Shown here: positions 24,447-32,284 of the stretch, one piece after another
Layout of the letters: the number at the start of each line of letters is the position of its first letter
Position numbering within the stretch: the stretch's first letter is position 1
NCBI GenBank assembly: GCA_902796855.1
Contig: CADBQN010000052.1
Coordinates: 1 to 49,720, forward strand
Direction of reading: 5' to 3'
DNA from: an uncultured Bacillota bacterium
Lineage (GTDB): Bacteria > Bacillota > Dehalobacteriia > UBA7702
Length of the DNA: 49,720 nucleotides
Notes under the pieces: model-generated
The model's database searches: none
Seen by the model: the letters and a program-made list of their open reading frames with translations, nothing else
What the model was told of the DNA's origin: nothing
Translations under genes and position numbers: made by a program

Positions 24447-25315
24447 TTTACGTCCTCCGTCAAGTCAAGAAGTAACGGCATATAACAAAGGATGCCAAAG
24501 GAAATATAATTCAGCACGGCGGCCGCCGTCGACCCATTCATCATTACGAGGGGATAGTAGACGATGTGCACCGCCCCGGCGGCGATGGGCACGAAGGTGA
24601 TGAGGAGCGCCAGCACCATCACCACCGCCAGAATCTTATCGCGGGTATCGAAGAAGAAGATGGAAAAGCTCGTCCGTCCCCGCAGGCCGTAGCCGCGGGA
24701 GCGCATGGAATCCGCCGTCTCGATGCCGTTCTCCAGCGCCCAGGTCGTCAGGATCGACAGCATGCGCAGGCCGTTTCGGAGCCGCTGTTTGCGGTCGCCT
24801 TTGGCCATGTCCCGGCCGATGCACTTTTGACCGTTGGCCACCACCGCCGCCTGGGTCTTGAACTTCGGCACAAAGCGCAGCACCATCGAAAAGACCAGGG
24901 AAACGCTGGGGATCAGCCGCCCGAAGAGATAGATGAATTTATCCGAGGTCATGATCCGGTTGTAGCAGGAGAACCACAGGATCACCGAGACGAACATCAT
25001 CGCCGAGGCGATACCGTAGATAATGGACTCCAGCGTCAGCGGATTGCCGGTGGGAAAATAGGCGAGGATCGTCGCGCCCTTGTGGACGAGCAGCGGGTTG
25101 AACAGCGCCGCCAGGATCATCATCGGCAGAGCGATCAAAAAATTGAAGCGCAGGCCGCGGCGGCCGTTGAGATAAACGGAATAGATGAACGCCGCCGTGA
25201 AGCTGATGATCAGGTAAGCGGGGTGCATGAAACACATCGTCATCATCATGACGATGACGAAAAAACCGAAATTCAGCAACGGGTGACAGGTGGAAAACGT
25301 ATCGTAATTTTTCAT
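24419..25315 (-). CDS. ECF transporter transmembrane component (EcfT)
   Basis: A 298-residue CbiQ/EcfT-family protein. It has N-terminal hydrophobic segments, the coupling-helix motifs around SMRSRGYGLRGR (the Ala-Arg-Gly-type signature) and a C-terminal helix pair. It links the ATPase to the S component. The ATG at 25315 is preferred over a TTG three codons upstream. The Shine-Dalgarno AAAGGA is embedded in a small hairpin next to the start. Confidence 0.9.
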   Translation of the reverse strand: MKNYDTFSTCHPLLNFGFFVIVMMMTMCFMHPAYLIISFTAAFIYSVYLNGRRGLRFNFLIALPMMILAALFNPLLVHKGATILAYFPTGNPLTLESIIYGIASAMMFVSVILWFSCYNRIMTSDKFIYLFGRLIPSVSLVFSMVLRFVPKFKTQAAVVANGQKCIGRDMAKGDRKQRLRNGLRMLSILTTWALENGIETADSMRSRGYGLRGRTSFSIFFFDTRDKILAVVMVLALLITFVPIAAGAVHIVYYPLVMMNGSTAAAVLNYISFGILCYMPLLLDLTEDVKWRVLKSKI

Positions 25316-25332
25316 GAAAGGCAAGTCCTTTC
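25316..25332 (-). promoter_or_regulatory. Hairpin covering the ribosome binding site of the EcfT gene
   Basis: GAAAGG-ACTTG-CCTTTC on the minus strand ends one base before the ATG. The AAAGGA site is in the stem, so translation may be restrained in addition to transcription control. Confidence 0.55.
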
Positions 25333-25360
25333 AGCGAATCTTATCGTCCCGCCAAAGCGG

Positions 25361-25391
25361 GAAAAAGAAAAAGCCCTGTTTACGCAGAGCT
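25361..25391 (-). terminator. Expression-platform terminator of the ECF cobalamin riboswitch
   Basis: AGCTCTG and CAGGGCT (one G-U pair) form the stem, followed by TTTTCTTTTT on the minus strand, between the aptamer and the EcfT gene. A further small GC hairpin (25347-25362) lies just downstream. Confidence 0.75.
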
Positions 25392-25448
25392 TTGTCAAAA
25401 TCATGTTCATGTCACGGCTCTGAGAGGAAGCGTTTCGGACATCCATCC

Positions 25449-25576
25449 GCGAAACAGTATCCTGACTGAGCCTCAAGGCGGCCGCCGCCTTCCCGGGGAG
25501 ACCCGGTGGCCTTCGACGGACGCTCCGCATCACAGTGACCGCATCGTTGGGGAATCTCACCCCATTCCTGTCTCGC
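25449..25576 (-). promoter_or_regulatory. Cobalamin riboswitch controlling the ECF transporter operon
   Basis: On the minus strand the closing stem is GCGAGACAG/CTGTTTCGC. Inside are GGGGTGAGATTCCCC, the core GCGGTCACTGTGA, a CCGGGAAGGC element and AGTCAGGATACTG. These are the conserved cobalamin riboswitch blocks. It precedes the EcfT-EcfAA-CbrT-isomerase operon and supports cobalamin as the transported vitamin. Confidence 0.92.
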
Positions 25577-25654
25577 GAAATCGCGCGGTGTTTTCTATAT
25601 GACACCCGTTCAAAAGGTGTTTTCGTTCAAATGAAATCCGCGCGCGCCCTCCGA

Positions 25655-25927
25655 TCAGAAGATCATATAGGCCAGCGCGTGGATGAGGCGCTGAATGACG
25701 ACGAGGACGATCATTAAAATCATCGGCGAGAAATCCAGCATCGACGTTTTCGGCATCAGCCGCCGGATCGGCCCGAGCAGCGGTTCCGTCATGGAAAAGA
25801 GGAACTGATAGACTTTGCTGTAAGGGCTCAGCCGGATCCAGGAGGCGATCACTCTGGCGAACAAGATGAAAATATAGACTTCAAAGGCGATATCGATGCC
25901 GTACAGGATCGTCGATACAAGGTGCAT
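25655..25927 (-). CDS. yggT: YggT family membrane protein
   Basis: A 90-residue protein with two hydrophobic regions and the YggT signature (FARVIASWIRLSP, TEPLLGPIRRLMP). It is the last gene of the yggS-sepF-proC-yggT cluster, 6 bp after proC. The family is linked by context to cell division and envelope processes; the exact function is unknown. Confidence 0.92.
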   Translation of the reverse strand: MHLVSTILYGIDIAFEVYIFILFARVIASWIRLSPYSKVYQFLFSMTEPLLGPIRRLMPKTSMLDFSPMILMIVLVVIQRLIHALAYMIF

Positions 25928-25933
25928 ATGGTG

Positions 25934-26737
25934 TTAACTCCCTTCACTCAGTTCCCCGCCGCGGCGGCAGGCGGCCATAACGGCGTCGGCGGCGTTCCCG
26001 CGGAAGCCGCTCTTTTCCAGCACGCAGATGCCTTCCACCGTCGTGCCCGCGGCGCTCATCATCCGGTCTTTCAGCTCCGCGGCGCTTTCACCGGTCCGGG
26101 TCAGCAGTTCCGCGGCGCCTTTCATCGTCCAGACCGCCAGTTCCTCGGCCTCGTCCCGGCTGAAACCGGCGCGGATGCCGCCCAGGGTCAGCCCCTCGAT
26201 GAGGGCGTAGCAGAAGGCCGGGCCGGAACCGGAAAGGGCCGTGCCGGCGTTCATCAGCGTTTCGGGAATCTCCTTCACGAGCCCCAGCGGGGAGAGGATT
26301 TCCCGAAGCCGTTCTTTTTCCGCCTCGGTGACGTTGCCGTTGCAGCTCATCAGGCAGACGCCGCTGCCGACGGACATCGCCAGATTGGGCATCAGCCGCA
26401 CGATTTTGGCGTCGGGGGGGAGCTTTTCGCCGAGGGTCTTTAGGGTGATCCCCGCCATAATGGAAAGGAGCATCTGTCCCGAGCGGTAGTCGGCGGCGAT
26501 TTCCAGCGCCAGCGACGGATAGACCTGCGGCTTGACGGCGATCACGGCGCCGTCGACTTTTGTCATCATGTCACCGATGCTCGCTTCGGCCTCGATGCCG
26601 TAAGCGTCGGTGATCTCCCGGCAGCGTTCCGGGGAGCTGTCAAAAAAGAGGCACGCCGTATCCTTCGACAACTCCTTTAATCCGCCGATCAGCGCGCCGC
26701 CCATGCGGCCGGCGCCAAGAAACCCCAAAGAATACAT
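25934..26737 (-). CDS. proC: Pyrroline-5-carboxylate reductase
   Basis: A 267-residue enzyme. The N-terminal Rossmann motif is LGAGRMGGALIGG. The C-terminal part has GSGPAFCYALIEGLTLGG and the family block GTTVEGICVLEKSGFRG. It reduces 1-pyrroline-5-carboxylate to proline using NAD(P)H. It sits inside the sepF/yggT cluster, which is usual in Bacillota. Confidence 0.95.
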   Translation of the reverse strand: MYSLGFLGAGRMGGALIGGLKELSKDTACLFFDSSPERCREITDAYGIEAEASIGDMMTKVDGAVIAVKPQVYPSLALEIAADYRSGQMLLSIMAGITLKTLGEKLPPDAKIVRLMPNLAMSVGSGVCLMSCNGNVTEAEKERLREILSPLGLVKEIPETLMNAGTALSGSGPAFCYALIEGLTLGGIRAGFSRDEAEELAVWTMKGAAELLTRTGESAAELKDRMMSAAGTTVEGICVLEKSGFRGNAADAVMAACRRGGELSEGS

Positions 26738-26784
26738 ATTCGCACCTCTTTCGATTCAGATTATGAAATTTTCGTTCGGTTCCA

Positions 26785-27336
26785 TCAGCCGTTGTACGTA
26801 AAGTAGCTTTCCGTATCCTGGATTTCCTTGATGCGGCCGACGAGATCGACGGGGCCCACCGCGAAAATGAAGCTGCTGTGGGAGATCTTTTGGATCTGAC
26901 CGTCTTTGGCGAAGGTCGTACCGCTGAGGAAATCGATGGTACGCTGGGCTTCGTCTTTGTTCATATCCTCAAAGTTGATGAGGACGGAACGGTTCTGTTT
27001 CAGGTTTTCGGCAATCCGTTTGACTTCGGCAAAGCGTTTCGCCTTGACCAGGACGATCCGGGCGGGGCTGTGCTTAACGGGCGCCGGTTCTTCATAACCG
27101 TAGCCGTCGTTTTCTTCCGCTCTTTCGTAGGTTCTGGCGCCGAGACGTTCGCTGCGGCCGCCGCGGAAGAGACCGGTAATCCCCCGGGAGGGTCTTCTCG
27201 TTTCTTCTTCCTCAACGAAATCGTCCTCATCGGCGAAGTATTCCTCGTCGCTGTAAACGTCGTCGTACTCTTCTTCCCGGCTGTCCGCCGGAGTGCCCAG
27301 AATGAAACCTTTCAATCCTTCAACAAAATTCGCCAT
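26785..27336 (-). CDS. sepF: Cell division protein SepF
   Basis: A 183-residue protein. An N-terminal amphipathic segment (ANFVEGLKGFIL) for membrane binding is followed by an acidic, disordered stretch (residues 20-90) and the C-terminal SepF domain (RSVLINFEDMNKDEAQRTID, then FLSG). SepF anchors FtsZ at the division site. GGAGG is 8 nt before the ATG at 27336; the reading frame stays open further upstream, inside yggS, but without a start that fits. Confidence 0.94.
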   Translation of the reverse strand: MANFVEGLKGFILGTPADSREEEYDDVYSDEEYFADEDDFVEEEETRRPSRGITGLFRGGRSERLGARTYERAEENDGYGYEEPAPVKHSPARIVLVKAKRFAEVKRIAENLKQNRSVLINFEDMNKDEAQRTIDFLSGTTFAKDGQIQKISHSSFIFAVGPVDLVGRIKEIQDTESYFTYNG

Positions 27337-27355
27337 AGTAACTACCTCCTCCTTT

Positions 27356-28045
27356 TTAGTCGCGGGCGCCGAAAATCGACGTCCCGACACGTACCATGGT
27401 CGCGCCTTCGCGCACCGCCAGCTCGTAATCACCGCTCATACCCATGGACAGTTCTCTCATTTTCACCGTAGGCAGAGGCAGCTCACTCAACTGATTCTTT
27501 AATTGGCGCAGTTCCTGAAAAACTCTTCGGATCGGCGCTTCCTCGGCGACGTGGGGGCCGATGGTCATCAGCCCTTCCACGGCGATGTGGGGAAAACGCG
27601 CCGCTTCCTTTACAAAATCCTCGACTTCTTCCTTTTTCAGACCGAACTTGGTGTCCTCATCGGCGATGTTGACCTGAATCAGACAGGGGATCACCCGATC
27701 GATGGCGGCGGCTCTCTTCTCGATCTCCGCGGCCAGCCTGAGGCTGTCCAGGGAGTGGATCATATGAACCTTGTCCACAATGTATTTCACCTTGTTCGTC
27801 TGCAAATGGCCGATCAGATGCCAGCGGATATCGGTGGGGAACTGGGGGTATTTTTCCAATATCTCCTGTACCCGGTTCTCCCCGAGATCACGGACGCCGT
27901 AATCGACGGCCTCGCGGATCTTTTCGGCGCCGAGGGTTTTTGTGACGGCGATCAATCGCACCGACGGAGCGGAAAATTCGGGAGCATCCGCCTGCGCCGC
28001 CGCGATTTTTGATTTTACATCGTCTATATTACCAGCAATTGACAT
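27356..28045 (-). CDS. yggS: YggS family pyridoxal-phosphate homeostasis protein
   Basis: A 229-residue protein with the PLP-binding lysine motif VRLIAVTKT, then GENRVQEILEK, WHLIGHLQTNKVKYI, and the C-terminal SMGMSGDYELAVREG. PLPBP proteins control free pyridoxal phosphate. The ATG at 28045 follows a promoter at 28079-28107; the reading frame stays open for 22 more codons upstream, across that promoter, but this is unlikely to be coding. Confidence 0.94.
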   Translation of the reverse strand: MSIAGNIDDVKSKIAAAQADAPEFSAPSVRLIAVTKTLGAEKIREAVDYGVRDLGENRVQEILEKYPQFPTDIRWHLIGHLQTNKVKYIVDKVHMIHSLDSLRLAAEIEKRAAAIDRVIPCLIQVNIADEDTKFGLKKEEVEDFVKEAARFPHIAVEGLMTIGPHVAEEAPIRRVFQELRQLKNQLSELPLPTVKMRELSMGMSGDYELAVREGATMVRVGTSIFGARD

Positions 28046-28078
28046 AAAAATCAACTCTTCTTCACCGTACTTCGCTTT

Positions 28079-28107
28079 ATTATACAATATTTTTTTTCGA
28101 ATTGCAA
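28079..28107 (-). promoter_or_regulatory. Promoter of yggS-sepF-proC-yggT
   Basis: TTGCAA and TATAAT with a 17-bp spacer on the minus strand, immediately after the stop codon of the HlyD-like gene. Confidence 0.8.
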
Positions 28108-28983
28108 TCAACTTTTGCTAAAAAAAACAAATTCTCCCGGATTTATGCCCAAAACGACGCAGTTTTTCCCATCGGAGCAGAGAACGCTCACCGGACAAAA
28201 GGTCCGTTTCCCCTTTTTTTCGCAATAGACGCCGATCTCGCCGCGGCGCTCCGTCACGGCGGCGGCGTCGATGACGGTGCCCCTGCGGCGCTGGAGCACC
28301 CAGCCGGCTTCCGCCGCCCGGGAAGCGTAGCAGACTTCCGAAGGCGTCAGGCGAATGAGAGCGAAGCGGCGGCCCTCGGCGCCGTAAACGGCCTCGATCC
28401 CGCCGCGGAGATCCTCGCCGCCGATGACGAGGTCGGCGGTATCGCCCCGGGCCACGTCCATGGCGCCGATGTCCGCCAGGAAAAAGACGTCCTTTTTCGG
28501 GTCGATGAGCTTAAAGCAGTCGTCCCCGGCCCGAAGGAACGAGGCGGGCTCCCCCTCGGCGGGGGCGTAGAGCCGAAAGACCGCCGCCGGATCGAGCGAC
28601 GCCACCCGCTCCCTGGTGAGAATGGCCTCCCAGCCGTCGGTCCGCCGGAAGAACAGACCGGAACAGGGCGCGGCAATTTCCTTCACCGGATCGGAAAAGA
28701 GATCGCTCAGACGGCGCAGCGCGCCGCAGCGTTCCCCGGCGGCGACGAGGTCGCCGTCGGCGGCTTCGGCGGTAAAGGTGCCGTTCTCCGCCGTCGTCAC
28801 CACCGTCTCGTCGTAGATGAAAAGACCGCGGACAAAGACCGTTTCCCGGACCGTCCCCTCCCGAGCCATGGCGAAGGATTCGCCGCCGCTCCGGGGAAAG
28901 GAATGAACGGCGGCGGCAAAGGTCAGCGTCAGCAGCGCCGCCGCGGCGGCAGCGAAAAAAAGCGTCGTTTTGTTTCGTCTCAA
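28108..28983 (-). CDS. HlyD-like secreted/membrane-anchored protein
   Basis: A 291-residue protein with one N-terminal membrane anchor (LFFAAAAAALLTLTFAAAV). The rest is soluble and beta-rich, with a pattern of the kind annotated as HlyD-family periplasmic adaptor next to yggS and sepF in other Bacillota (GTVRETVFVRGLFIYDETVV, then EIAAPCSGLFF). No transporter partner is nearby. The start is TTG, one base after the pgeF stop (TGATTG), with AGGAG about 10 nt upstream, so the two are probably coupled. Confidence 0.65.
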   Translation of the reverse strand: MRRNKTTLFFAAAAAALLTLTFAAAVHSFPRSGGESFAMAREGTVRETVFVRGLFIYDETVVTTAENGTFTAEAADGDLVAAGERCGALRRLSDLFSDPVKEIAAPCSGLFFRRTDGWEAILTRERVASLDPAAVFRLYAPAEGEPASFLRAGDDCFKLIDPKKDVFFLADIGAMDVARGDTADLVIGGEDLRGGIEAVYGAEGRRFALIRLTPSEVCYASRAAEAGWVLQRRRGTVIDAAAVTERRGEIGVYCEKKGKRTFCPVSVLCSDGKNCVVLGINPGEFVFFSKS

Positions 28984-29781
28984 TCAGATCAGCGCTCCTA
29001 AAAGACTGTGGCGCCCCGTCCGCCCCTGATCCCGCCGGTAGGAGAAAAAGAGATCTTCCCGGCAGCAGGTGCAGGCGGAGAGGACGTCGATGTTCTCCCG
29101 GCGGACGCCGTGACGCGTCAGCAGCGCCACGTTGGCCGCGGCGTTGTCGAAGTGAGGTCTTCCGCTTTCGGCCCGGCGGAACCAATCGTCGGCGCCGTCA
29201 TACCGTTCCCGAAAGCGGCGGTAAAAGTCCTCGTCCACCTCGTAGCAGCAGGGGCCGATGCCAGCGCCGACGGCGCACCATAGCTCCGCCGAGTCAACAC
29301 TCATCGCGTCGATCAGCGCGCCGGCGATGTCCCGGTACGTCCCCTTCCAGCCGGCATGGGCCAGACCGAGGAGCTTCTTTTCGGGGTGGAACACCGCCAG
29401 CGGCAGACAGTCGGCGTAGAACGTCGCCAGCCAGACGTCTTTTTCGTCGGTATAGAGACCGTCGGTATCGTCAAATGCGCCGCCGTAATCGTCAAAGCCG
29501 CGGCCGCCGTCGGCGGCGGTGACGTACCGGATCTCCCTGCCGTGCACCTGTTTGGCGCTGACAAAGCGCTCCCCGTCGCCGCCCACGGCGGCGAGGAGCC
29601 GCTCCCTGTTGACGACGACGGCGGCCGCGTCGTCGCCGACGTGGAGGCCGAGGTTCAGCGTGTCAAAGGGCGGTTCGCTGACGCCGCCGCGGCGCGTCGT
29701 CATCACCAGCCGCGCGCCGCGCTCCTCCCAGCGGGGGAGCGTATAATATACAAGATCGTCCTTTTCGGTTTTTTGCCACAT
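28984..29781 (-). CDS. pgeF: PgeF/YfiH (laccase-domain) purine nucleoside phosphorylase family protein
   Basis: A 265-residue protein with the metal-site motifs of the DUF152 family: SAKQVHGREI, FYADCLPLAV, HAGWKGTYRDIAG and GAGIGPCCYEV. Members act on purine nucleosides or affect peptidoglycan editing. The ATG at 29781 has GAAGGA upstream; the frame extends further but past the promoter. It is the first gene of the pgeF/HlyD-like unit. Confidence 0.93.
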   Translation of the reverse strand: MWQKTEKDDLVYYTLPRWEERGARLVMTTRRGGVSEPPFDTLNLGLHVGDDAAAVVVNRERLLAAVGGDGERFVSAKQVHGREIRYVTAADGGRGFDDYGGAFDDTDGLYTDEKDVWLATFYADCLPLAVFHPEKKLLGLAHAGWKGTYRDIAGALIDAMSVDSAELWCAVGAGIGPCCYEVDEDFYRRFRERYDGADDWFRRAESGRPHFDNAAANVALLTRHGVRRENIDVLSACTCCREDLFFSYRRDQGRTGRHSLLGALI

Positions 29782-29848
29782 GGCCCTTGGGTCCTTCTTT
29801 CCCCGGCGGGGTCCCCGCGAACCGCGGGACAAGCCGGTTTGTGCCCTT

Positions 29849-29877
29849 ATTATACCGTTCTTTCGCAGCGGTGGCAA
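29849..29877 (-). promoter_or_regulatory. Promoter of pgeF
   Basis: TTGCCA and TATAAT with a 17-bp spacer on the minus strand, about 68 bp before the start codon. Confidence 0.75.
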
Positions 29878-29941
29878 GGAGCAAAGAATGGAGAAACCGG
29901 GGAAATCGCCGCGGAATCCTTTGGCGAAAACAGATTTTCCG

Positions 29942-29970
29942 TTGCGGGCCGCGACGTTTTCGGGTATAAT
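29942..29970 (+). promoter_or_regulatory. Promoter of the PAP2 phosphatase gene
   Basis: TTGCGG and TATAAT with a 17-bp spacer, 32 bp before the start codon. Confidence 0.75.
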
Positions 29971-30002
29971 GAACACAGAAAACAAAGGAGCTTTTCACGA
30001 CT

Positions 30003-30530
30003 ATGACTCAAATTGACTATGCCCTTTTATTCTGGCTCCAGGATCACGTCGTCAGCGCCGGGCTGACGCCGGTGATGAAGGCTTTCACCGCCCTGGGCAA
30101 CGGCGGCGTCCTCTGGATCGTCCTTTGCCTCCTGCTGCTCTGCTTTAAAAAAACGCGGGCGGCGGGAGCGGCGGGGCTCGTCGCCCTGATCTGCGTCCAT
30201 CTCCTCAACAACCTGCTCCTCAAAGGGCTGGTCGCCCGTCCCCGTCCCTTTTACGGAGTCGATATCGACCTGCTCATCGCCGCGCCCGGCGGCTGGTCCT
30301 TCCCCTCGGGGCACGCTTCGACGGGCTTTGCCGCGGCGACGGCGATCTTCCTCAAGGATAAGCGTGTCGGCATACCGGCTTTGGCCGCGGCGGCGCTCAT
30401 CGCCTTTTCCCGACTGTATTTCTTCGTCCACTTTCCCAGCGACGTCTGCGTCGGCGCCATAGAGGGGATCCTCGCCGCCGTGATCATCGTCAAAGTCGGC
30501 GGCGCGGTGAAAAAAAGAATCCGCCGCTGA
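30003..30530 (+). CDS. PAP2 superfamily membrane phosphatase
   Basis: A 175-residue membrane protein with five hydrophobic segments and the three acid-phosphatase motifs: KGLVARPRPF, PSGHAS and SRLYFFVHFPSDV. It probably acts on a lipid phosphate such as undecaprenyl or phosphatidylglycerol phosphate in the outer leaflet. It is a single gene with its own promoter. Confidence 0.92.
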   Translation: MTQIDYALLFWLQDHVVSAGLTPVMKAFTALGNGGVLWIVLCLLLLCFKKTRAAGAAGLVALICVHLLNNLLLKGLVARPRPFYGVDIDLLIAAPGGWSFPSGHASTGFAAATAIFLKDKRVGIPALAAAALIAFSRLYFFVHFPSDVCVGAIEGILAAVIIVKVGGAVKKRIRR

Positions 30531-30533
30531 GCG

Positions 30534-30569
30534 AAAAAACGGCGGTTCCCCGTGAAAGGGGAACCGCCG
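30534..30569. terminator. Terminator between the PAP2 and carbonic anhydrase-like genes
   Basis: CGGCGGTTCCCC and GGGGAACCGCCG form a 12-bp stem. Six Ts follow on the minus strand, so it mainly ends the carbonic anhydrase-like gene, and may also stop transcripts from the convergent PAP2 gene. Confidence 0.85.
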
Positions 30570-30575
30570 CCGCGT

Positions 30576-31169
30576 TTAAGAAGGGAGGAAAAAGGATTCG
30601 TTTACCTCGGGCAGACCGTAAGACAGGGCCTCCCGGCCCTTCAGTCCGTTATAGTTGGTGAGGAGGAGCGTTCCCGCCTCATCCAGATACAGGCCGACGA
30701 CAACGAGTTTTCCCGCTTTGACCCGGTCGCCGTACCGCTCCAGGGCGCAAGCGACCTGACCGTCGATGTGGCTCAGGACCCGTTTTCGCCCCGCCCGGGT
30801 GTGGCCGTCCAGCCCCGCGGCGATGGCTTCGTAAACGGCCTTTTCCGCGTCGGTGCCCTCGCTGAGCTTTACCGCCCGGTCGAGGGCGCCGCAGCCGTCG
30901 TGGCCGACGATGATGAGCAGCGGCAGCTCCAGCCGACGGACGCCGTGATCGAGGGTGGCCTCACAGCCGCGGACGGCGGCGCCGAGGCTCTCGACGGTAT
31001 AGAGGGCGGAGCGGTCCGCGGAAAGAAAGGGCAGACTGCCGGGGCAGGTCAGCAAAAGGGCCTTGGGCGCTTTTTCCGAAAGGAGCTTCTTTTCCTTTTC
31101 GCTCCGCCCGTCGTTTTCCCCGCGGTTCGTTTCCAAAAAAGAGACGAGGGTTCTGACAGCTTTTTTCAT
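30576..31169 (-). CDS. Beta-carbonic anhydrase-like protein without the catalytic Asp-Arg dyad
   Basis: A 197-residue protein with the beta-carbonic anhydrase layout. The zinc ligands Cys, His and Cys appear to be kept (ALLLTCPGS, then VGHDGCGAL). The family's CxDxR motif, however, reads CPGSL, so the Asp-Arg pair that drives catalysis is replaced by Gly and Leu. It may have lost anhydrase activity and serve another role, such as ligand binding. The ATG at 31169 has GGAG upstream. Confidence 0.75.
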   Translation of the reverse strand: MKKAVRTLVSFLETNRGENDGRSEKEKKLLSEKAPKALLLTCPGSLPFLSADRSALYTVESLGAAVRGCEATLDHGVRRLELPLLIIVGHDGCGALDRAVKLSEGTDAEKAVYEAIAAGLDGHTRAGRKRVLSHIDGQVACALERYGDRVKAGKLVVVGLYLDEAGTLLLTNYNGLKGREALSYGLPEVNESFFLPS

Positions 31170-31359
31170 GGTGTTCTCCAATCTCCTTGATTGATCGTTC
31201 TTAAGCGTATAAGGGAACATTCTGCGCCGGACCGCCGTTTTCCTGCCGTCCACGGTAAATTTATAAAAAAGGCAGTATTTTATCACGGAAAAAGAAAGAT
31301 TTTCCCTTTACAAAACGGGCATATCGTTCTATACTTAGGAGAAACTACCTTAAATAGGA

Positions 31360-31365
31360 TATAAT
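31360..31365 (+). promoter_or_regulatory. -10 box upstream of the DUF1858/kor cluster
   Basis: TATAAT, 75 bp before the first DUF1858 gene; no good -35 is visible. A CCGCTC/GAGCGG hairpin follows in the leader. Confidence 0.5.
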
Positions 31366-31440
31366 AATAATATTTAAAAAAACCGCTCGGTCTGAGAGCG
31401 GACGGCGGGGAAACAGCGCTTTCGCCGCCGCGGGAGAAAA

Positions 31441-31752
31441 ATGATGATCACAAAAGAAATGTCCATCGGCGAAATCGTCGAACAATGTCCCCCCGCCGCC
31501 GAAGTGTTCAAAAGCTTCGGCATCAAGAACGTCGGCCGCGTCATCGCCCAGTACGACACGCTGGAACAGTGCGCCGGGGATCTCCATATCGATCTCGACG
31601 ACCTCCTCTGCGAACTGAGCATGGCCGCCACCAACTATGAGCACGAGGAAGCGTCCAAATGCAGCTGCGGCTGCGGCGGTCACGGTCACCATCACGAACA
31701 CGGCCACTGTGAAGGTCACAGCCACGAACACGGCCACTGCCACACGCACTGA
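31441..31752 (+). CDS. DUF1858 protein with a His/Cys-rich metal-binding tail
   Basis: A 103-residue protein. The N-terminal DUF1858 domain (about 1-65: ITKEMSIGEIVEQCPPAAEV) lacks the usual GMGCxGC cysteines and has GIKNVGR there. The C-terminal 35 residues (KCSCGCGGHGHHHEHGHCEG and on) are a His/Cys-rich tail like those of nickel- or zinc-storing proteins. A second DUF1858 gene follows 106 bp later and keeps the cysteines. It probably handles a metal for the downstream oxidoreductase or another enzyme; this is inference. Either of two adjacent ATGs may be the start. Confidence 0.85.
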   Translation: MMITKEMSIGEIVEQCPPAAEVFKSFGIKNVGRVIAQYDTLEQCAGDLHIDLDDLLCELSMAATNYEHEEASKCSCGCGGHGHHHEHGHCEGHSHEHGHCHTH

Positions 31753-31858
31753 GGAAGAGACGGAAACGGGCGGCACCGCACGCTCGTTTTTCTTATCCGA
31801 CCCGATTCAAATTTCATTTTTTTATAAAAAAACAAAAGAAATACGGAGGTATAGTTTT

Positions 31859-32053
31859 ATGATCACGAAAGATATGAGTATTGGTGAAATCGTCGAAAAA
31901 TATCCCGACACCGTTCCCGTATTCAAAGATTTCGGCATGGGCTGCCTCGGCTGCGCCATCGCCCACTTTGAAACACTGGAAGAAGGCGTCAACGCCCACG
32001 GCATCGATCTCATCGCCATCCTCGGCGAACTGAACCGCGTCGCCACGGCGTAA
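31859..32053 (+). CDS. DUF1858 domain protein
   Basis: A 64-residue protein that is only a DUF1858 domain, with the typical GMGCLGC motif and a family start (MITKDMSIGEIVEKYP). It is a paralogue of the gene before it. CGGAGGT precedes the ATG at 31859. Family function is unknown; the Cys pair suggests redox or metal binding. It lies 18 bp before korD, on the same strand. Confidence 0.9.
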   Translation: MITKDMSIGEIVEKYPDTVPVFKDFGMGCLGCAIAHFETLEEGVNAHGIDLIAILGELNRVATA

Positions 32054-32071
32054 CCAAAAGAGGTGTCATCC

Positions 32072-32284
32072 ATGCCAGCGAAATACCAAAAAGAAATCGA
32101 CACCCGGCTCTGCAAGGGCTGCGGCATCTGCGTCGATCTCTGCCCCAAAGAGGTCTATGACCGCGACGCCCTGGGCAAGCCGATCATCGCCAGAGACGAA
32201 AACTGCGTCTATTGCAAGCAGTGCATGCTCCACTGCCCGGATTTCGCCATTGAGTTCATTCCTCTGAAAGAAGGTGAAGCGTAA
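32072..32284 (+). CDS. korD: 2-oxoacid:ferredoxin oxidoreductase, ferredoxin (delta) subunit
   Basis: A 70-residue ferredoxin with two [4Fe-4S] motifs: CKGCGICVDLCP and CVYCKQCMLHCP. It passes electrons from KorAB. The ATG at 32072 has GAGGT upstream and is preferred over a GTG three codons earlier. It overlaps korA by one base. Confidence 0.93.
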   Translation: MPAKYQKEIDTRLCKGCGICVDLCPKEVYDRDALGKPIIARDENCVYCKQCMLHCPDFAIEFIPLKEGEA

